Part shown: positions 1-10,652 of the stretch, piece after piece
Layout: each line of letters begins with the position of its first letter
Numbering within the stretch: position 1 is the stretch's first letter
Assembly (NCBI GenBank): GCA_947095535.1
Contig: OX352772.1
Span: 145,867,447 to 145,931,446 of the forward strand
DNA from: Poecilobothrus nobilitatus
Taxonomy: Eukaryota; Arthropoda; Insecta; Diptera; Dolichopodidae
Direction: 5' to 3'
DNA length: 64,000 nt
Notes under the pieces: model-generated
Seen by the model: only the letters and a program-made list of their open reading frames with translations
What the model was told of the DNA's origin: nothing
The model's database searches: none
Program-made: the position numbers and the translations under genes

Positions 1-240
1 AAATGAAGTGATTTGCTGGCGGTAATGATGGATTCTCGTTTAAGTCCCAACTTCTAAAACCCATTTTCATAACAGAACCATTACCAATACTTTTATATAA
101 TTTGTTTTTTGGCTCATCCATCAAATTAACATGTTGAACTCTCCAGCCTAGTTTTGTAATAGTAATATCAGGCTTCTTAGTAGCACTGGAACATATTAAT
201 GAATTGTTGTTGCTTCCAGCGCGTGTTAATATCAATTCAT
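1..240 (-). pseudogene. Duplicated fragment of the element A major capsid gene
   Basis: This stretch matches 8822-9061 with only two base differences seen (GGCGG/GGTGG near 20, CTTA/CTCA near 180), in the same orientation. It is therefore an internal piece of the element A MCP gene. At 240/241 the match stops inside the short shared string TGTTGT and PolB coding begins. The rest of this capsid copy lies left of the window. The simplest reading is the end of the left copy of a tandem duplication whose unit is 241-9061. Confidence 0.85.
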
Positions 241-1823
241 GTTGTTACTACAAATGTGACAATCCCTCTCTGTTAATTGATGTAATTCTTCATCCAATGT
301 TAGCTTTTCCATTGATTTTGGTAGCATATGATGATTTTGAAAAATATTAGTACATTTAATAACTAATGATTCTATAAACTGCTTATCACAATCCACTCCT
401 GTAAACTGCTTATAACAACTCAAAGAATCATCAAATGAACATTTAAAATAGTATGAAAACGCTATTGGGACATGTTTATGTGTATTTGTAGTTGTTGAAA
501 TTTCTGGATTATGATCACATGTTGCAATAGGTGATAAAATGCTTTCAGCATCTGCATAAATCACAAAGGGCGCTTCCATTTGTTGTTGATAGTTTCTAAA
601 TTTTAGTATGTTGTTATATTCAGTAGGAAGTCTTGTAACAATATTTTTACACTCCTCTTTGTGAATAACAAACTGTTGTGAATCATAAAAATGTTGCAAA
701 CAAGAATTACATATATATATTTGATGTTCATGATTTGTAATAAAACTGCGTAACAATTTGGAGAGATTACTTATATACACAAAGTGAAAGTTTTCATCTT
801 TTTCAAGTAGGAGAAGATTAATATGATGTATTTTTTCTTCTTTGGTTATATAAAAAGGTCCTACAACTTGATGTTGTTTATTTGTGTACTCCAACCCAAA
901 AACATTAATGCTTAAATTTTCGTTAAGCTCTTCAAATAGATGTAAATCGCTCAACTCTGTTGGAAATGTCATACCCTCAAAATGAATAGAGCTTACAAGT
1001 CCAAATTCTAAATTAATAGTTGTTGATGTTATATCATTGATTTTATATAACGATGGTTTATATCCGTTATATTGTGGTGGAAATGGTTGCATTGCTGATA
1101 TAACACTCCACTTGAAACAGTAAAGGTCTTCATTTCGTACATTAATACAAGTCCTTTTTTTTCAATTGATGATGGAAGGGCAATATGTGATGATCCACGG
1201 ATTGGTTCATATTTATTTATATTTATTTCAACCCGCAAAATTTATATTATTGCCCAACCGCTATCTTTTTCTTGAAAATCTTCCGCTTGTTGTTGGATTT
1301 TTTCTATTACATCATCATACATACAAGAAAGACTATCTGAACGTGTAGCAATTTTCATTTTAGTTTGAAAAGACTTAGTTGATAAGTTCTCTATATTTTC
1401 ATCATTTAGCTTTACATAATCTCCAAAAAGTTCAAGATTGAATTTAATGACATTATGCTTTCTTACTGATTGTTCTAGTAATTGAACAACCTCATCTTTG
1501 ATACCATCAAGAAACTCTTTAGGATCTAAAATGGCTTCATTTTCATTCTCACGCAGGTATGCCTCCAATCTATTACCAAAAGATTGATTAATTGTTTTTA
1601 AATTGTCTGACACACGTTTAGCTGAATTTATTTTATGTATATTATTACGTAAATGTGCAGCTTCAAACTTTTTGGATACGTATTTTTTGCAGGAGGTACA
1701 AAAAAGATATTCTTCCTTATCTTTATGTATAATATTTTTACGTTTTTTTAAATTATCTGCTCTCGTAAATTCCTTCGAACATATTTCACATGTTAATTTT
1801 AATTTTTTGTTTGGTGAACTCAT
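241..1823 (-). pseudogene. polB: Protein-primed family B DNA polymerase, N-terminal part (element A)
   Basis: Start chosen at the ATG read from 1823 (MSSPNKKLK); the longer frame upstream adds only a low-complexity Lys run. A zinc-finger-like CEICSKEF motif lies near the N-terminus, followed by an all-alpha stretch ending EKDSGW. There is a frameshift near 1240, then a frame starting INKYEPIRGSS, another shift near 1090, and the insect Polinton PolB region with paired CxxC (IYICNSC) and exonuclease motif I (YADAES). It stops at CHIC, just before the exonuclease core continues, where it is fused to the capsid fragment. Palm and thumb domains are absent here. The protein would replicate the element by protein priming. 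The gene is divergent from the ORF at 2591. Confidence 0.85.
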
Positions 1824-2039
1824 ATTTTTTTTTTTTTTAATTTTTGTTTTTTTTGTTCTTGTTAAAACGGTTCTATATAAACTGAATAGTGTAAGTAGTA
1901 TAGAAATGCCGTTTCTGGCATAATGGGAGTAATTAGTGTGTTTTTTTCCCACGGTATGTTAGCGAGTATAGGATGTGTTATGAATGTTAATCAGGTTTGT
2001 AGTTTTGATGAATTATGAATTTTAATTCAATATTATTGA

Positions 2040-2290
2040 GGAAAGAAGTTTGTGATTAATGTTTATTATTGATATTTAGAAACAGGTATTGAGTCAGAGA
2101 AATTTGAAGGTGATGAAAACAGGGGTTGAGTCAGAGAAATTTTAATTTATATTAATGTAGAAAGAAGTTTGTGGTTAATGTTTTATTATCGAAATTTGAA
2201 AACAGCATGGGTTGAGTCAGAGAAATTTGAAGATGAATGATTGTATATTGTTGAAATGAAAGAAAAAATGGTGAGTCAATATGAAACTAG
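2040..2290. promoter_or_regulatory. Divergent intergenic region with four TGAGTCA repeats
   Basis: The gap between PolB (-) and the ORF at 2591 (+) holds a decayed direct repeat. AGAAGTTTGTG.TTAATG recurs at about 2044 and 2163, and TTGAGTCAGAGAAATT three times. TGAGTCA, the AP-1/bZIP consensus, occurs at 2090-2096, 2127-2133, 2213-2219 and 2272-2278. Two TTGCGGTT strings (2311-2318, 2412-2419) follow. An AT-rich TATATATA stretch at about 2500-2535 lies before the + gene. A promoter or origin role is inference. Confidence 0.4.
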
Positions 2291-2590
2291 GTTATTTTTT
2301 TATACAATTATTGCGGTTCCCTTAATTTTATTTATCATATTTAATTAAAAATTACGAGTACAGGTGAATTTTTATATGTTGTAATAGTTTCACAGGTTGT
2401 TGATTTAATTATTGCGGTTTTTTAAGTTTTATGAAAATATGAGTTATTGTACCTATCTAGTGTTTATTTTTTTGTTTTTAATTTTTATTTAATAAGAATC
2501 ATATATATATATTTATATATAACGAAATATATATGAGTATTCAATAAAATCAGCGTATTTGAGTTAAGCAAGTTTAATATTTAACGTAAG

Positions 2591-2707
2591 ATGGATAATA
2601 TTCAAAAGCTGTGGGATCTAATCATTTGGGAGAATGAAGAAATTAGAAGTCTTTTTCTAAGAGATATAAAAGAAGAAATATCAAATTTAGAAAACCAAGA
2701 AAAACCC

Positions 2708-2740
<33 letters not shown>

Positions 2741-2887
2741 GCAGGAATAGATTTGAAATGTTATGAGGAAATGTTCATGAGTGAAGATGATGAAGACCAT
2801 TTCTGTTCATATCAGCACAGAAATGTAATACAAAACGAGGAAGAGTGCAGTAGAGTAGACTGCGTCAACTCTGGGATACCCGTATGA
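2591..2887 (+). pseudogene. Small acidic Thr-rich protein, truncated by a repeat
   Basis: The ATG opens a 98-codon frame. The N-terminal ~40 residues are helical and charged (MDNIQKLWDLI), followed by a Thr run encoded by ACA/ACAACA triplets (residues ~38-50) and an acidic stretch (SEDDEDH). From 2834 onward the bases belong to the dispersed repeat, so the last ~17 residues are repeat sequence and the real C-terminus is lost. I do not recognise the family. Its position next to PolB and the divergent promoter suggests an early or accessory gene of element A. Confidence 0.5.
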
Positions 2888-3861
2888 ACGTAATATATCC
2901 TATTATAAAACTTGATCATCTTTTAAAAACATTCAGATGTTTTAGTACCGAACTACAGAGATATATTTATGTAAATTGTGGAGTTGTATGACAGCTACCC
3001 GAATCTATTGCGCCTAGCTTCATTAAGTTCCAAGAAATGCAAGAAGCCTAAACCGGCCGCATTAGATCAATCAAATTTTACAAAAGTTTTTGGCATGCAA
3101 CTCGACACTTTTTCACTAAATTTCAGATAGCTAGATTCAATAGACACTGAGTTATTTTCATTTAAAAAGAGAAGTTGTATGGCAGCTACCCGAACCCGTC
3201 GCACCACCACAACCAAATTTTGCAAAAGCTGTTGCCATAAAACTTGATCATCATTTGCAAGATTTCAGACGCCTAGCTTTATTAACTTCCAAGAGGTGCA
3301 AGAAGCCTGAACCGGCTGCTCTAGACCAACCAAATTTTATAAAAGTTGTTGGCATGTAACTCGACACCTCTTTACTAAATTTCAGATTCCTAGCTTCAAT
3401 AAACACTGAGTTATTCTCATTTAAACGGAGAAGTTGTATGGCAGCTACCCGAACCCGCCGCACCAACACAACCAAATTTTACAGAAGTTGTTGCCATAAA
3501 ACTTGATCATCATTTGCAAAATTTCAGAAACCTAGCTTGAATAGATACTGAGTTATTTCTATATAAAGAAAGAAGTTGTATGGCAGCTACTCGAACCCGC
3601 CGACCGAAAATGTTGGATTTAAATAGCAAAACTAACAATTTTGCAAAAGTGACGTAAAAACAATTTCAGCCTCCTAGCTCCTTTATTTTTTGAGTTATCG
3701 TGCGGACGGACGGACGAACGGACGTACATGGCTTAATCGACTCAGAATTCGATTCTGAGCCGATCCATACCTTTGACACTATATCTAGCTCGGCTCCTTT
3801 AAGGTGTCACAAACGTAATGGCAAATTTATTATACCCTTGAACATAGTTCATACGGGTATA
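2834..3861 (-). mobile_element. Helentron-associated-type dispersed repeat (TATACCC family), copy 1
   Basis: Read on the minus strand it starts TATACCCGTATGA and ends with the inverted copy TCATACGGGTAT, then a small hairpin (AGAGT/ACTCT arms around 2847-2872) and a short tail. The interior has a GTCCGTCCG run (about 3695-3725) and an imperfect repeat with GTTGTATGGCAGCTACC, seen about four times (2980-3600). Sub-terminal inverted repeats, a 3' hairpin and central repeats are the layout described for DINE/HINE elements (non-autonomous Helentrons). Assignment rests on layout only; no transposase is present. It interrupts the ORF at 2591. Confidence 0.6.
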
Positions 3862-4014
3862 AAAATGAAAATTGTTGTGCTGTTTGTTATATAATTAAAA
3901 ATTTCTGAAAATAGAATTACATATATAATTTTAATTTAATAAATAATAAGTTAAATAAAACATTTTAAAAAGTATAAGTGTTTAATTTTATTTAAAAAGA
4001 AAAAAAGGGTAACA

Positions 4015-4359
4015 TTAATTTTGAAAATTTAAATTTAAATGTCGTTGAAGCCATTCTAGGTAATATGGCTCACCCTGTTGATTATTGAATAATAAAATAT
4101 CATCATCATCATCATAATCATTTTCTTGTTGTTCTTCATTATTTATTTCTTCTTCATTATTTATTTCTTCTTGCTCTTCGAAATTTTCAACTAAATGCGG
4201 CTGTAATAAATTTGAGGAGATGTGCGTTGACGCTATCTCCCAATCTTCAACTGTTGAATCAATCGTAGGACATTGAATTTGCATATCGTGCCTAATCTGG
4301 TCCCTCTCAATAACTTCAAAACCTGAAGTTGAATCTGCTTCAGCTATTTCAATGCTCAT
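4015..4359 (-). CDS. Acidic accessory protein
   Basis: Intact 114-residue frame. The first half is mixed and polar; the middle is Glu/Asn-rich with a duplicated EEINNE motif; then comes an Asp run and a conserved-looking tail, NNQQGEPYYLEWLQ. A similar tail (NNQEGDPDYSAEFF) ends the minus-strand gene at 47364-47581 of element D, so this is a shared Polinton accessory family. No signal peptide or membrane segment. Function unknown; acidic proteins in these elements may bind basic DNA-packaging proteins, which is a guess. Confidence 0.6.
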   Translation of the reverse strand: MSIEIAEADSTSGFEVIERDQIRHDMQIQCPTIDSTVEDWEIASTHISSNLLQPHLVENFEEQEEINNEEEINNEEQQENDYDDDDDILLFNNQQGEPYYLEWLQRHLNLNFQN

Positions 4360-4644
4360 TTTTGTAACTATACTTTTTCTTTAGTATACTTTATATAAAA
4401 GTGGAAAAAATATGTATACAAATGTTTTGTTTTTTAATTCAATGAGTAAGCTTATTTATATAAAATTTTGGAAACCACATTTTTTAAAATTTAAAATAAC
4501 TAGGAAAATTTTAAAGATTAGAATATTTAATTTTAAAATTAACATAAAATGATAATTAATTTTATATAAAAAGGGACAATATTTTTTTATAGATCACATA
4601 ATTGTTTAAGTAATCAATAAATCAATTAAATAAAATAATAATAA

Positions 4645-4995
4645 ATGGATTTTTTAAATACTATTAACAGCAGCTTTACAGCAACACCAACTATCAAAGT
4701 TGGTGATATGAAATTACATAAATGCTATAGAGTGCTAGGATTGAAAAAATGCAACACCAAATTTGGAGAACGCATCATAGCGACATTGGAAAAATTTAAA
4801 ATATTTTTACCAATTCGCTATAATAAATTGAATGATTAGGACTTACTCAAATTGAGTAATTCCAGATATGGAGTTATTAATCTTGACCCCGCAGGAAAAT
4901 CCTACAATCTAAAGTTCATTAATGTAGAAGAAGGTGACGATGGGGATGATAATGATGATGATGATGATGATGATGAGAGCAGCATTATGGAATAA
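4645..4995 (+). pseudogene. Small conserved Polinton protein with Asp tail (one nonsense codon)
   Basis: Reading is continuous for 116 codons except TAG at 4837-4839. The core (VGDMKLHKCY, TKFGERIIATL, IFLPIRY) aligns by eye with the C-terminal domain of the Gln-rich proteins at 34791-35303 and 48873-49428, so all three elements share the family. The C-terminus is an uninterrupted Asp tract followed by ESSIME. The beta-rich look and acidic tail recall small single-stranded-DNA-binding proteins, but this is not demonstrated. The frame is otherwise intact, so the stop is probably recent. Confidence 0.65.
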
Positions 4996-5339
4996 AAAAA
5001 TTATTTTATATTATGTTTTTTATTTCATTTAATAAAAAAAATTAAAACTTAAAATTTGTTTGTATTTTTATAGGTTAATTTTTGTAGCTTTTAATAGCTT
5101 TACAGGTTTAGTTATTTAGGTTGCTTTTGTACTGCTCATTGAATTTTTTTTATGATATTAATTTTTGATTTCTGCCCTCCATTTCCTTGTAGATTCCGAT
5201 GATGAGTTAACTAATTTTGTATAAGTAATTGATGATTGATTTTTATTCAAAGCCTTTTTTATTTATACATATTAATTTATTGTTAGAAGTAAAATGAATA
5301 AATTTTAATAATTTTTCTTCTTAAATACTTTCAAATTGC
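4996..5339. other. AT-rich spacer, no gene seen
   Basis: Homopolymer- and AATT-rich sequence between the small protein and the tail of the minus-strand conserved gene. No convincing frame, RNA gene or repeat was recognised. Confidence 0.5.
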
Positions 5340-5520
5340 TTAAATCATCGATTTTATTAAGTAAACATTTTCTAAAGAACAGCATCCAATATGATTAAAT
5401 GCGCAACGTTGAAATTTTTTGTTTTGCTGTTTCATTAATATCTTAAGACTTGTTGAAACTTGTTCATTTAAATCGATTATGTTATGTTTCTCATTTAAAA
5501 TACTAGAAATCTATTGTTTT

Positions 5521-7843
5521 TATACCCTACACCTAAAGAATAGGGTATATTAACTTTGGTATGGTGTTTGTAACCACCAACAGGAAGCGAGTTAGGTATA
5601 GACATGTATATATATTCTGAATCAGGATCACCGCCGAAGTCGATTTAGCGATGTCCGTCCGTCCGTCCGTCTGTACGCACGATAACTCAAAAAATAATGA
5701 TGCTATCTTGATCAAATTTATATAGTAGGTTACTGATTCCAAAAGGAAGGCTAAGTTCGAATCTGGACAAAATCCGTCCATGGGTTCGGATTCTGGAAGC
5801 TTCCGAATGATTCCGGAGCAAACGAGATTATCTCCAAAAGCAACAAAGATAGAACCTTCAAATTTTGTACAATGATGTTTCTTCCCGTTCGATTTATGTC
5901 TCTGAAATTTAAGAGGATTTAGTCCATGGGTTTGGGTTTTGGAAGCTTCCGAACGAGCACCAGAGCAAATGAGATTATCTCCAAAACCAACAAAGATAGA
6001 ACCTTCAAATTCTGTACAATGATGTTTCTTCCCGTTCGATTTATATCTCTGAAATTTAAGAGGATTTGGTCCATGGGTTTGGGTTTTGGAAGCTTCCGAA
6101 CGAGCACCAAAGCAAATGAGATTATCTCCAAAACCAACAAAGATAGAACCTTTAAATTTTGTACAATAATGTTCCTTCCCGTTCGATTTATATCTCTGAA
6201 ATTTAAGAGGATTTGGTCCATGGGTTTGGGTTTTGGAAGCTGCCGAACGAGCCCCAGAGCAAATGAGATTATCTCCAAAACCAATAAAGATATAACCTTT
6301 ACTTTTGGCAGAATGGTGTTCTTTCATGTATGATTTAGGCCTCTGAAATTTAAGAGGATTTGGTCCATGGGTTTGGATTTGGAACCTTCCGAACGAGCAC
6401 TAGAGCAAATGAGATTATCTCCAAAACCAACAAAGATATAACCTTTAAATTTGGCAGGGTGGTGTTCTTTCATGTTTTATTTAAGTCTCTGAAATGTGAG
6501 AAGATTTGGTCCATGGGTTCGGGTTTTGGAAGCTTCCGAACGAGCCCCAGAGCAAACGAGATTATCTCCAAAACCAATAAAGATAGAACCTTTAAATTTT
6601 TTATAATGATGTTTCTTCCAGTTTGATTTATGTCTCTAAAATTTAAGAGGATGTGGTCCATGGGTTTGGATTTTGGAAGCTTCCGAACGAGCCCCAGAGC
6701 AAATGAGATTATCTCCAAAAACAACAAATATATAACCTTTAAATTTGGCCGGATGGTGTTTTTTCATGTTTGATTTAGGTCTCTGAAATTTGAGAGGATT
6801 TGGCCATGGGTTTAAATTTGAAAGAATTTGAACCGTGGATTCGAATTATGGAAGCTTCCGAACGAGCCGCAGAGCAAATGAGATTATATCCAATACGAAT
6901 AAAGGTAGAACCTTTGAATTTGGTACAATGGTGTTCTTTCGTGTTTGATTTATGTTTCTGAAATTTAAGAGGATTTGGTCCATGGGTTTGGTTTTGGAAG
7001 CTTTCGAACGAGCCCCAGAGCAAATGAGATTATCTCCAAAACCAATAAAGATATAACCTTTACTTTTGGCAGAATGGTGTTCTTTCATGTATGATTTAGG
7101 CCTCTGAAATTTGAGAGGATTTGGTCCTTGGGTTCGGATTTTGAAAGCTTCCGAATGAGCCTCAGAGCAAATGATATTATCTCCAAATGCAACAAAGATA
7201 TAACCTTTAAATTAGACAGAATGGTGTTCCTTCATGTTTGATTTATGTTTCTGAAATTTGTGAGGATTTGGTCCATGGGTTCAAATCTTGGAAGCTTCCG
7301 GACGAGCCCCAGAGCAAACGAGTATATCTCCACAACCAACAAAGATAGAACTTTTATTTTTAGTACAAAGGTGTTCTGTTATGTTTCCTTTTCTGTAAAA
7401 TTGGAAACTGACATTTGAAAGAATTTGAACCATGGGTTCGTATTTTGGAAACTTCCGGACGAGCACAAGAGCAACGAGCATATCTCCAAAACCAACAAAA
7501 GTAGTACCTTTAAATTTAATAGAATGGTGTTCTGGCAAGTTTTCTTTATGTTCCTGAGATGGATTCGATGAATTGGAGTGGCAATTCGGGTAGCTGACAC
7601 AAACGTCCCAAGGACTACCAATCTTCGAAAATAATTAAGATAGAAACTTAAAATTTTATACAAGGGTGTCAAGCATATCCCAAGCGGATGCCTCTTTTAC
7701 GTTCTTGAAATTCGAGTTGAATAAGACAGAAAAGGGAAGAAGTTCAAGCAGCTGCCAAAAACACTTATGGATTTTTAATTCGAATTATTCAGGTGTAGGG
7801 TATTAATAAGTCGGTTGCATCGACTTACTGTTACATTTACTTG
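5521..7843 (+). mobile_element. Helentron-associated-type repeat with central tandem array, copy 2
   Basis: It starts TATACCCTACACCT; the perfect inverse AGGTGTAGGGTAT lies at about 7788-7802. After this come a hairpin (TAAGTCG/CGACTTA, 7806-7826) and a short tail ending TTACTTG. A GTCCGTCCGTCCGTC run sits at 5653-5672. The middle is a tandem array. The copy at 35395-37439 has the same ends, and the flanks diverge exactly outside them, so the boundaries are well supported. T-rich sequence flanks both ends. Sub-terminal inverted repeats, 3' hairpin and ~147 bp central repeats match the DINE-TR/HINE layout; no coding capacity. Confidence 0.75.
5768..7470 (+). repeat. Central array of about twelve ~147 bp tandem repeats
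   Basis: The landmark CCATGGGTTT/CCATGGGTTC recurs at about 5777, 5923, 6071, 6219, 6365, 6512, 6658, 6805, 6978, 7123 (variant), 7274 and 7430, giving a period near 147. Each unit also has GGAAGCTTCCGAACGAGC, GAGATTATCTCC and CTGAAATTTAAGAGG. Units at the 3' edge are most diverged. Long open frames on both strands across this array are by-products of the repeat and are not genes. Confidence 0.9.
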
Positions 7844-8336
7844 TTTTTCTTCTCCTTTAACATAAATTTTTGTTTGATTGGATACAAAAATTTTTAAAAA
7901 ATTGATGATATCAGAAAAATGGGTTTTACCGTCAGGCCATTGTAAGCCGTGATGATTTTTAGTAAGCCATTTATTTGTGTATTTTGTTTTTGTATTCAAA
8001 TAATGATAACCATAAGGCTGTTTTATTATGAAATGTTAAATTTTATCATTTGATGAAAGCAAAGCAATTTCTTTTAAAATAAATTTATTATTATTATCTC
8101 GGAAACCTTGTATATCAATTATTACATATTCCATTTTTTTGTTTAAGAAGAATTAAATTGATTAAATTTAATATATATAAGTATAAAGTTTGTAAATTAA
8201 AAACTTATACAGTGTAACGCAATCATAAAAATTATCCCACCAATAAATGGGGGAAATTCTAAAAATACAGCAAGTTTTTAATGTTTCATTTTTTATTTTT
8301 TTTTTTTTTGTAGATCATTTATTTTTATTTAGATAT

Positions 8337-9550
8337 TTAAATAATTGTATTTACTTCACCTGTTAACGGTTTAAACTCTACTAAGCGATCATGAATAATA
8401 AGACAGTAAGCGGTAGTTTCTTCTGGAATTCTTTTGGTAGTTTTCAGTTCAATTTTTATATCAACTGGGCCCATCTTAGGATCTTCATTTTGGGAACGGG
8501 TGTCAATTATAAAAATTGGAGATGAATTTTTAAAATTCTCCCATGAAACTAGAGGTTCTGATGTTTGATGATTGTAGTAAGCATTTCGAAAATTCGAGTA
8601 TGCTTCATATGCTAAATCATAACGATTTTTTGAAAACTCTAAATTCATATCTTCATATGGATATACTTGAGAATTTAAATATACTTTAAAATTAGAAACA
8701 TCGCAATAATTAAATTTTGAAAGGTCTTTTGAAAGATTTTCTTCGATATTTTGTTGATCAGTTTGTAGAGCGAAAATAATAAAACGAGGTTTTTCTAATT
8801 GTGAAGATGATTTAACATTCCAAATGAAGTGATTTGCTGGTGGTAATGATGGATTCTCGTTTAAGTCCCAACTTCTAAAACCCATTTTCATAACAGAACC
8901 ATTACCAATACTTTTATATAATTTGTTTTTTGGCTCATCCATCAAATTAACATGTTGAACTCTCCAGCCTAGTTTTGTAATAGTAATATCAGGCTTCTCA
9001 GTAGCACTGGAACATATTAATGAATTGTTGTTGCTTCCAGCGCGTGTTAATATCAATTCATGTTGTGCATTAGGAATATAGTTTTTATAATCTTCCGCAA
9101 ATCTTAATAATCTCTTTAATGGAATGTAAAAACTGAAATAATGCTCTTTTGAATTGATGTTTTTGGAGACCAACTTGCATTAAATATAGCACTGCTTTCG
9201 TTTTCATTAAGTGAAATATAATTTTTTAATGTTGAAGTTATACCAACCCTATTATTGTGGTCAATTTCCTTACCATTAAGCGTATAAGCAATTCTCTCAA
9301 ATAGAAATGGTGCATCATTATTAACTAGTTTAGTATTTTTAAGAGTCGTTCTATCATGATTGGATAGATATCCTTCTATATAAATAAGACTTGTTGAAGG
9401 TAATATATTTAAATTCTGATTTTGTATTACTATTCTTATATTACTATTGGTGTTTGTATTGGTTATGTTGAATGGATAATATGTATGCCAGTGAGCACTA
9501 ATTATAGTTTCATCAAAAACAGGTTCACCAAAAAGGTTCATTAGGTTCAT
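8337..9550 (-). pseudogene. Double-jelly-roll major capsid protein, element A type
   Basis: The N-terminal half begins at the ATG at 9550 (HWHTYYPFNI, LPSTSLIYIEG, APFLFERIAYTLNG). The C-terminal half ends at 8337 and contains FSFYIPLKRLLRF, HELILTRA and VYPYEDMNLEF. These blocks are typical of the insect/cnidarian Polinton capsid lineage often annotated as F54H12.2-like. A frameshift or short deletion lies near 9130-9170. The protein would form the icosahedral capsomers. Its start overlaps the stop of the small upstream gene (ATGA, 9547-9550). This MCP is unlike the MCPs of elements B and D. Confidence 0.8.
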
Positions 9551-9718
9551 TTTAATTGGTATCCAAGTAATTTTAAATATTGCTGATTTTCGACAGTTAA
9601 TTTTTGTTTGATTTGTAGGGCTGCCTTCTTTCTCCTCCTGCTGACTTTAATACATTGAAATGTGAAGATCGATCTGAGAATATATATAAGAATCTTGATT
9701 TTGATTAAACACTAACAT
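9547..9718 (-). pseudogene. Small basic protein upstream of the capsid gene
   Basis: A short frame between the minor capsid gene and the MCP. It has an Arg/Lys-rich patch (SRRRKKAA) and then LTVENQQYLKLLGYQL before TGA at 9547-9549, which overlaps the MCP start. The ATG at 9718 directly follows the preceding stop but is in another frame, so one frameshift is needed. The family role is unknown; a small structural or capsid-assembly protein is plausible from position. Confidence 0.45.
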
Positions 9719-9719
9719 T

Positions 9720-10402
9720 TTAAACTTTTAAATGCAATCTAATTGTTATTGTTTCTCCTCGAAAATTAATTAAATTTCCGTTCTGATCGAGTAATTTAAT
9801 AGTGACAGATCTTATCTGATCAACAGTTACTGGTAGATAAATTACACTTCTAGGAACTTCAATTATTTTATAGCCAGGACTGACATTAATAGAAAATTCA
9901 TGTAAAATGCATGCTTCCTCTGCATGTATATACGTTCCAGAGATAATATTACATTCTATTCTTACTATATTTACTTTGTTAATATCAACAAAAAGATCTG
10001 AAATATGCCATTTATTAGCTGATAATTTCTTTTTGCTGAAGCCTAATAATCCTCCAATAGTATCTTCTCTTACAAAATCAATTTCTTTATCAGCAAAAAT
10101 TTCACACTTTAATGTATTATTATTTGCTCTTAAAATTAATTTTCCTTATCTGTTGTAGTTATATTTAACGTTCTTCTGAGAAATGTTTCAATATCTTCAA
10201 TTTCATATGGACCTGTTGGAATTATAATAGATTTATCACCAATAATAAATCTATTATTCTCCTCATCTATATTCGGTATTGAATTATATGTCTGAAAATC
10301 TGATAAACCACACGTATACTCTTTCCCCTTTAGGTCTATAGGAGGAAAATAATTAGTTGACAATATAGAAGAGTTTCCGTTTAAAGTTAATGTTATTGAC
10401 AT
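9720..10402 (-). pseudogene. Minor capsid (penton-like) protein, element A
   Basis: Starts MSITLTLNGNSSILS. The N-terminal block has YTCGLSDFQTYNSIPN; a single frameshift lies near 10140-10146. The remaining frame (LRANNNTLKCEIF, IGGLLGF, WHISDLF, PGYKIIEVP, NFRGETITIRLHL) runs to TAA at 9720-9722. This is a beta-rich protein conserved next to the MCP in this Polinton lineage and probably forms the vertex capsomer. It is followed four bases later by the small basic gene. Confidence 0.65.
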
Positions 10403-10652
10403 ATCTTTAATTGAAATAATGAGATATTTTAGAAATGCATTCTGATTTTATAGATTTTCAAGGTTGATTCATCACAATAAAAATATGCATATGTTTAAAT
10501 TTCTTTTGGAATAAATTCTAACTATTCTTTATCAGTACTTTTTGTTTCTTTTAACCTTGAACTTGAATAAAATTATTAATGTAGATTAGTTTTTTAATTA
10601 AGTTAGACTAATAATAAAGAAATTTTTTTTTTTTTTTTTTTTTATTCATGTT

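Larger units (their letters stand above)
5340..8134 (-). pseudogene. Conserved Polinton minus-strand protein (IDIQ...KEIAL family), split by a repeat
   Basis: The gene starts at the ATG read from 8134 (MEYVIIDIQGF) and carries a TAA about 30 codons in (near 8040). It continues through KWLTKNHHGLQW and IYVKGEEK to about 7850. The repeat at 5521-7843 sits inside it. Coding resumes at 5520 and runs to the stop at 5340, with the family's C-terminal Cys/His pattern (CAFNHIGCCSLENVY). Homologues in this window are at 19528-20028, 22785-23285 and 41417-41928. The order (an acidic residue in strand 1, KE.A, YVKG.EK) could suit an RNase H-like or exonuclease fold, but a catalytic set is not evident. 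Function is unassigned. Confidence 0.75.

Noticed and set aside
1603..1923. Plus-strand hydrophobic ORF
   Set aside because: It is the antisense of the Lys-rich PolB N-terminus.
5768..7470. CRISPR-like regular array
   Set aside because: Units are ~147 bases, adjacent and similar along their whole length, with no unique spacers; the DNA is eukaryotic.
5533..7672. Long open frames on both strands with repeated protein motifs
   Set aside because: They are translations of the ~147 bp tandem array; the same frames recur in the second copy at 35.6-37.2 kb and change register freely.
9907..10158. Plus-strand ORF
   Set aside because: Antisense of the conserved minor capsid gene, which has family motifs on the minus strand.
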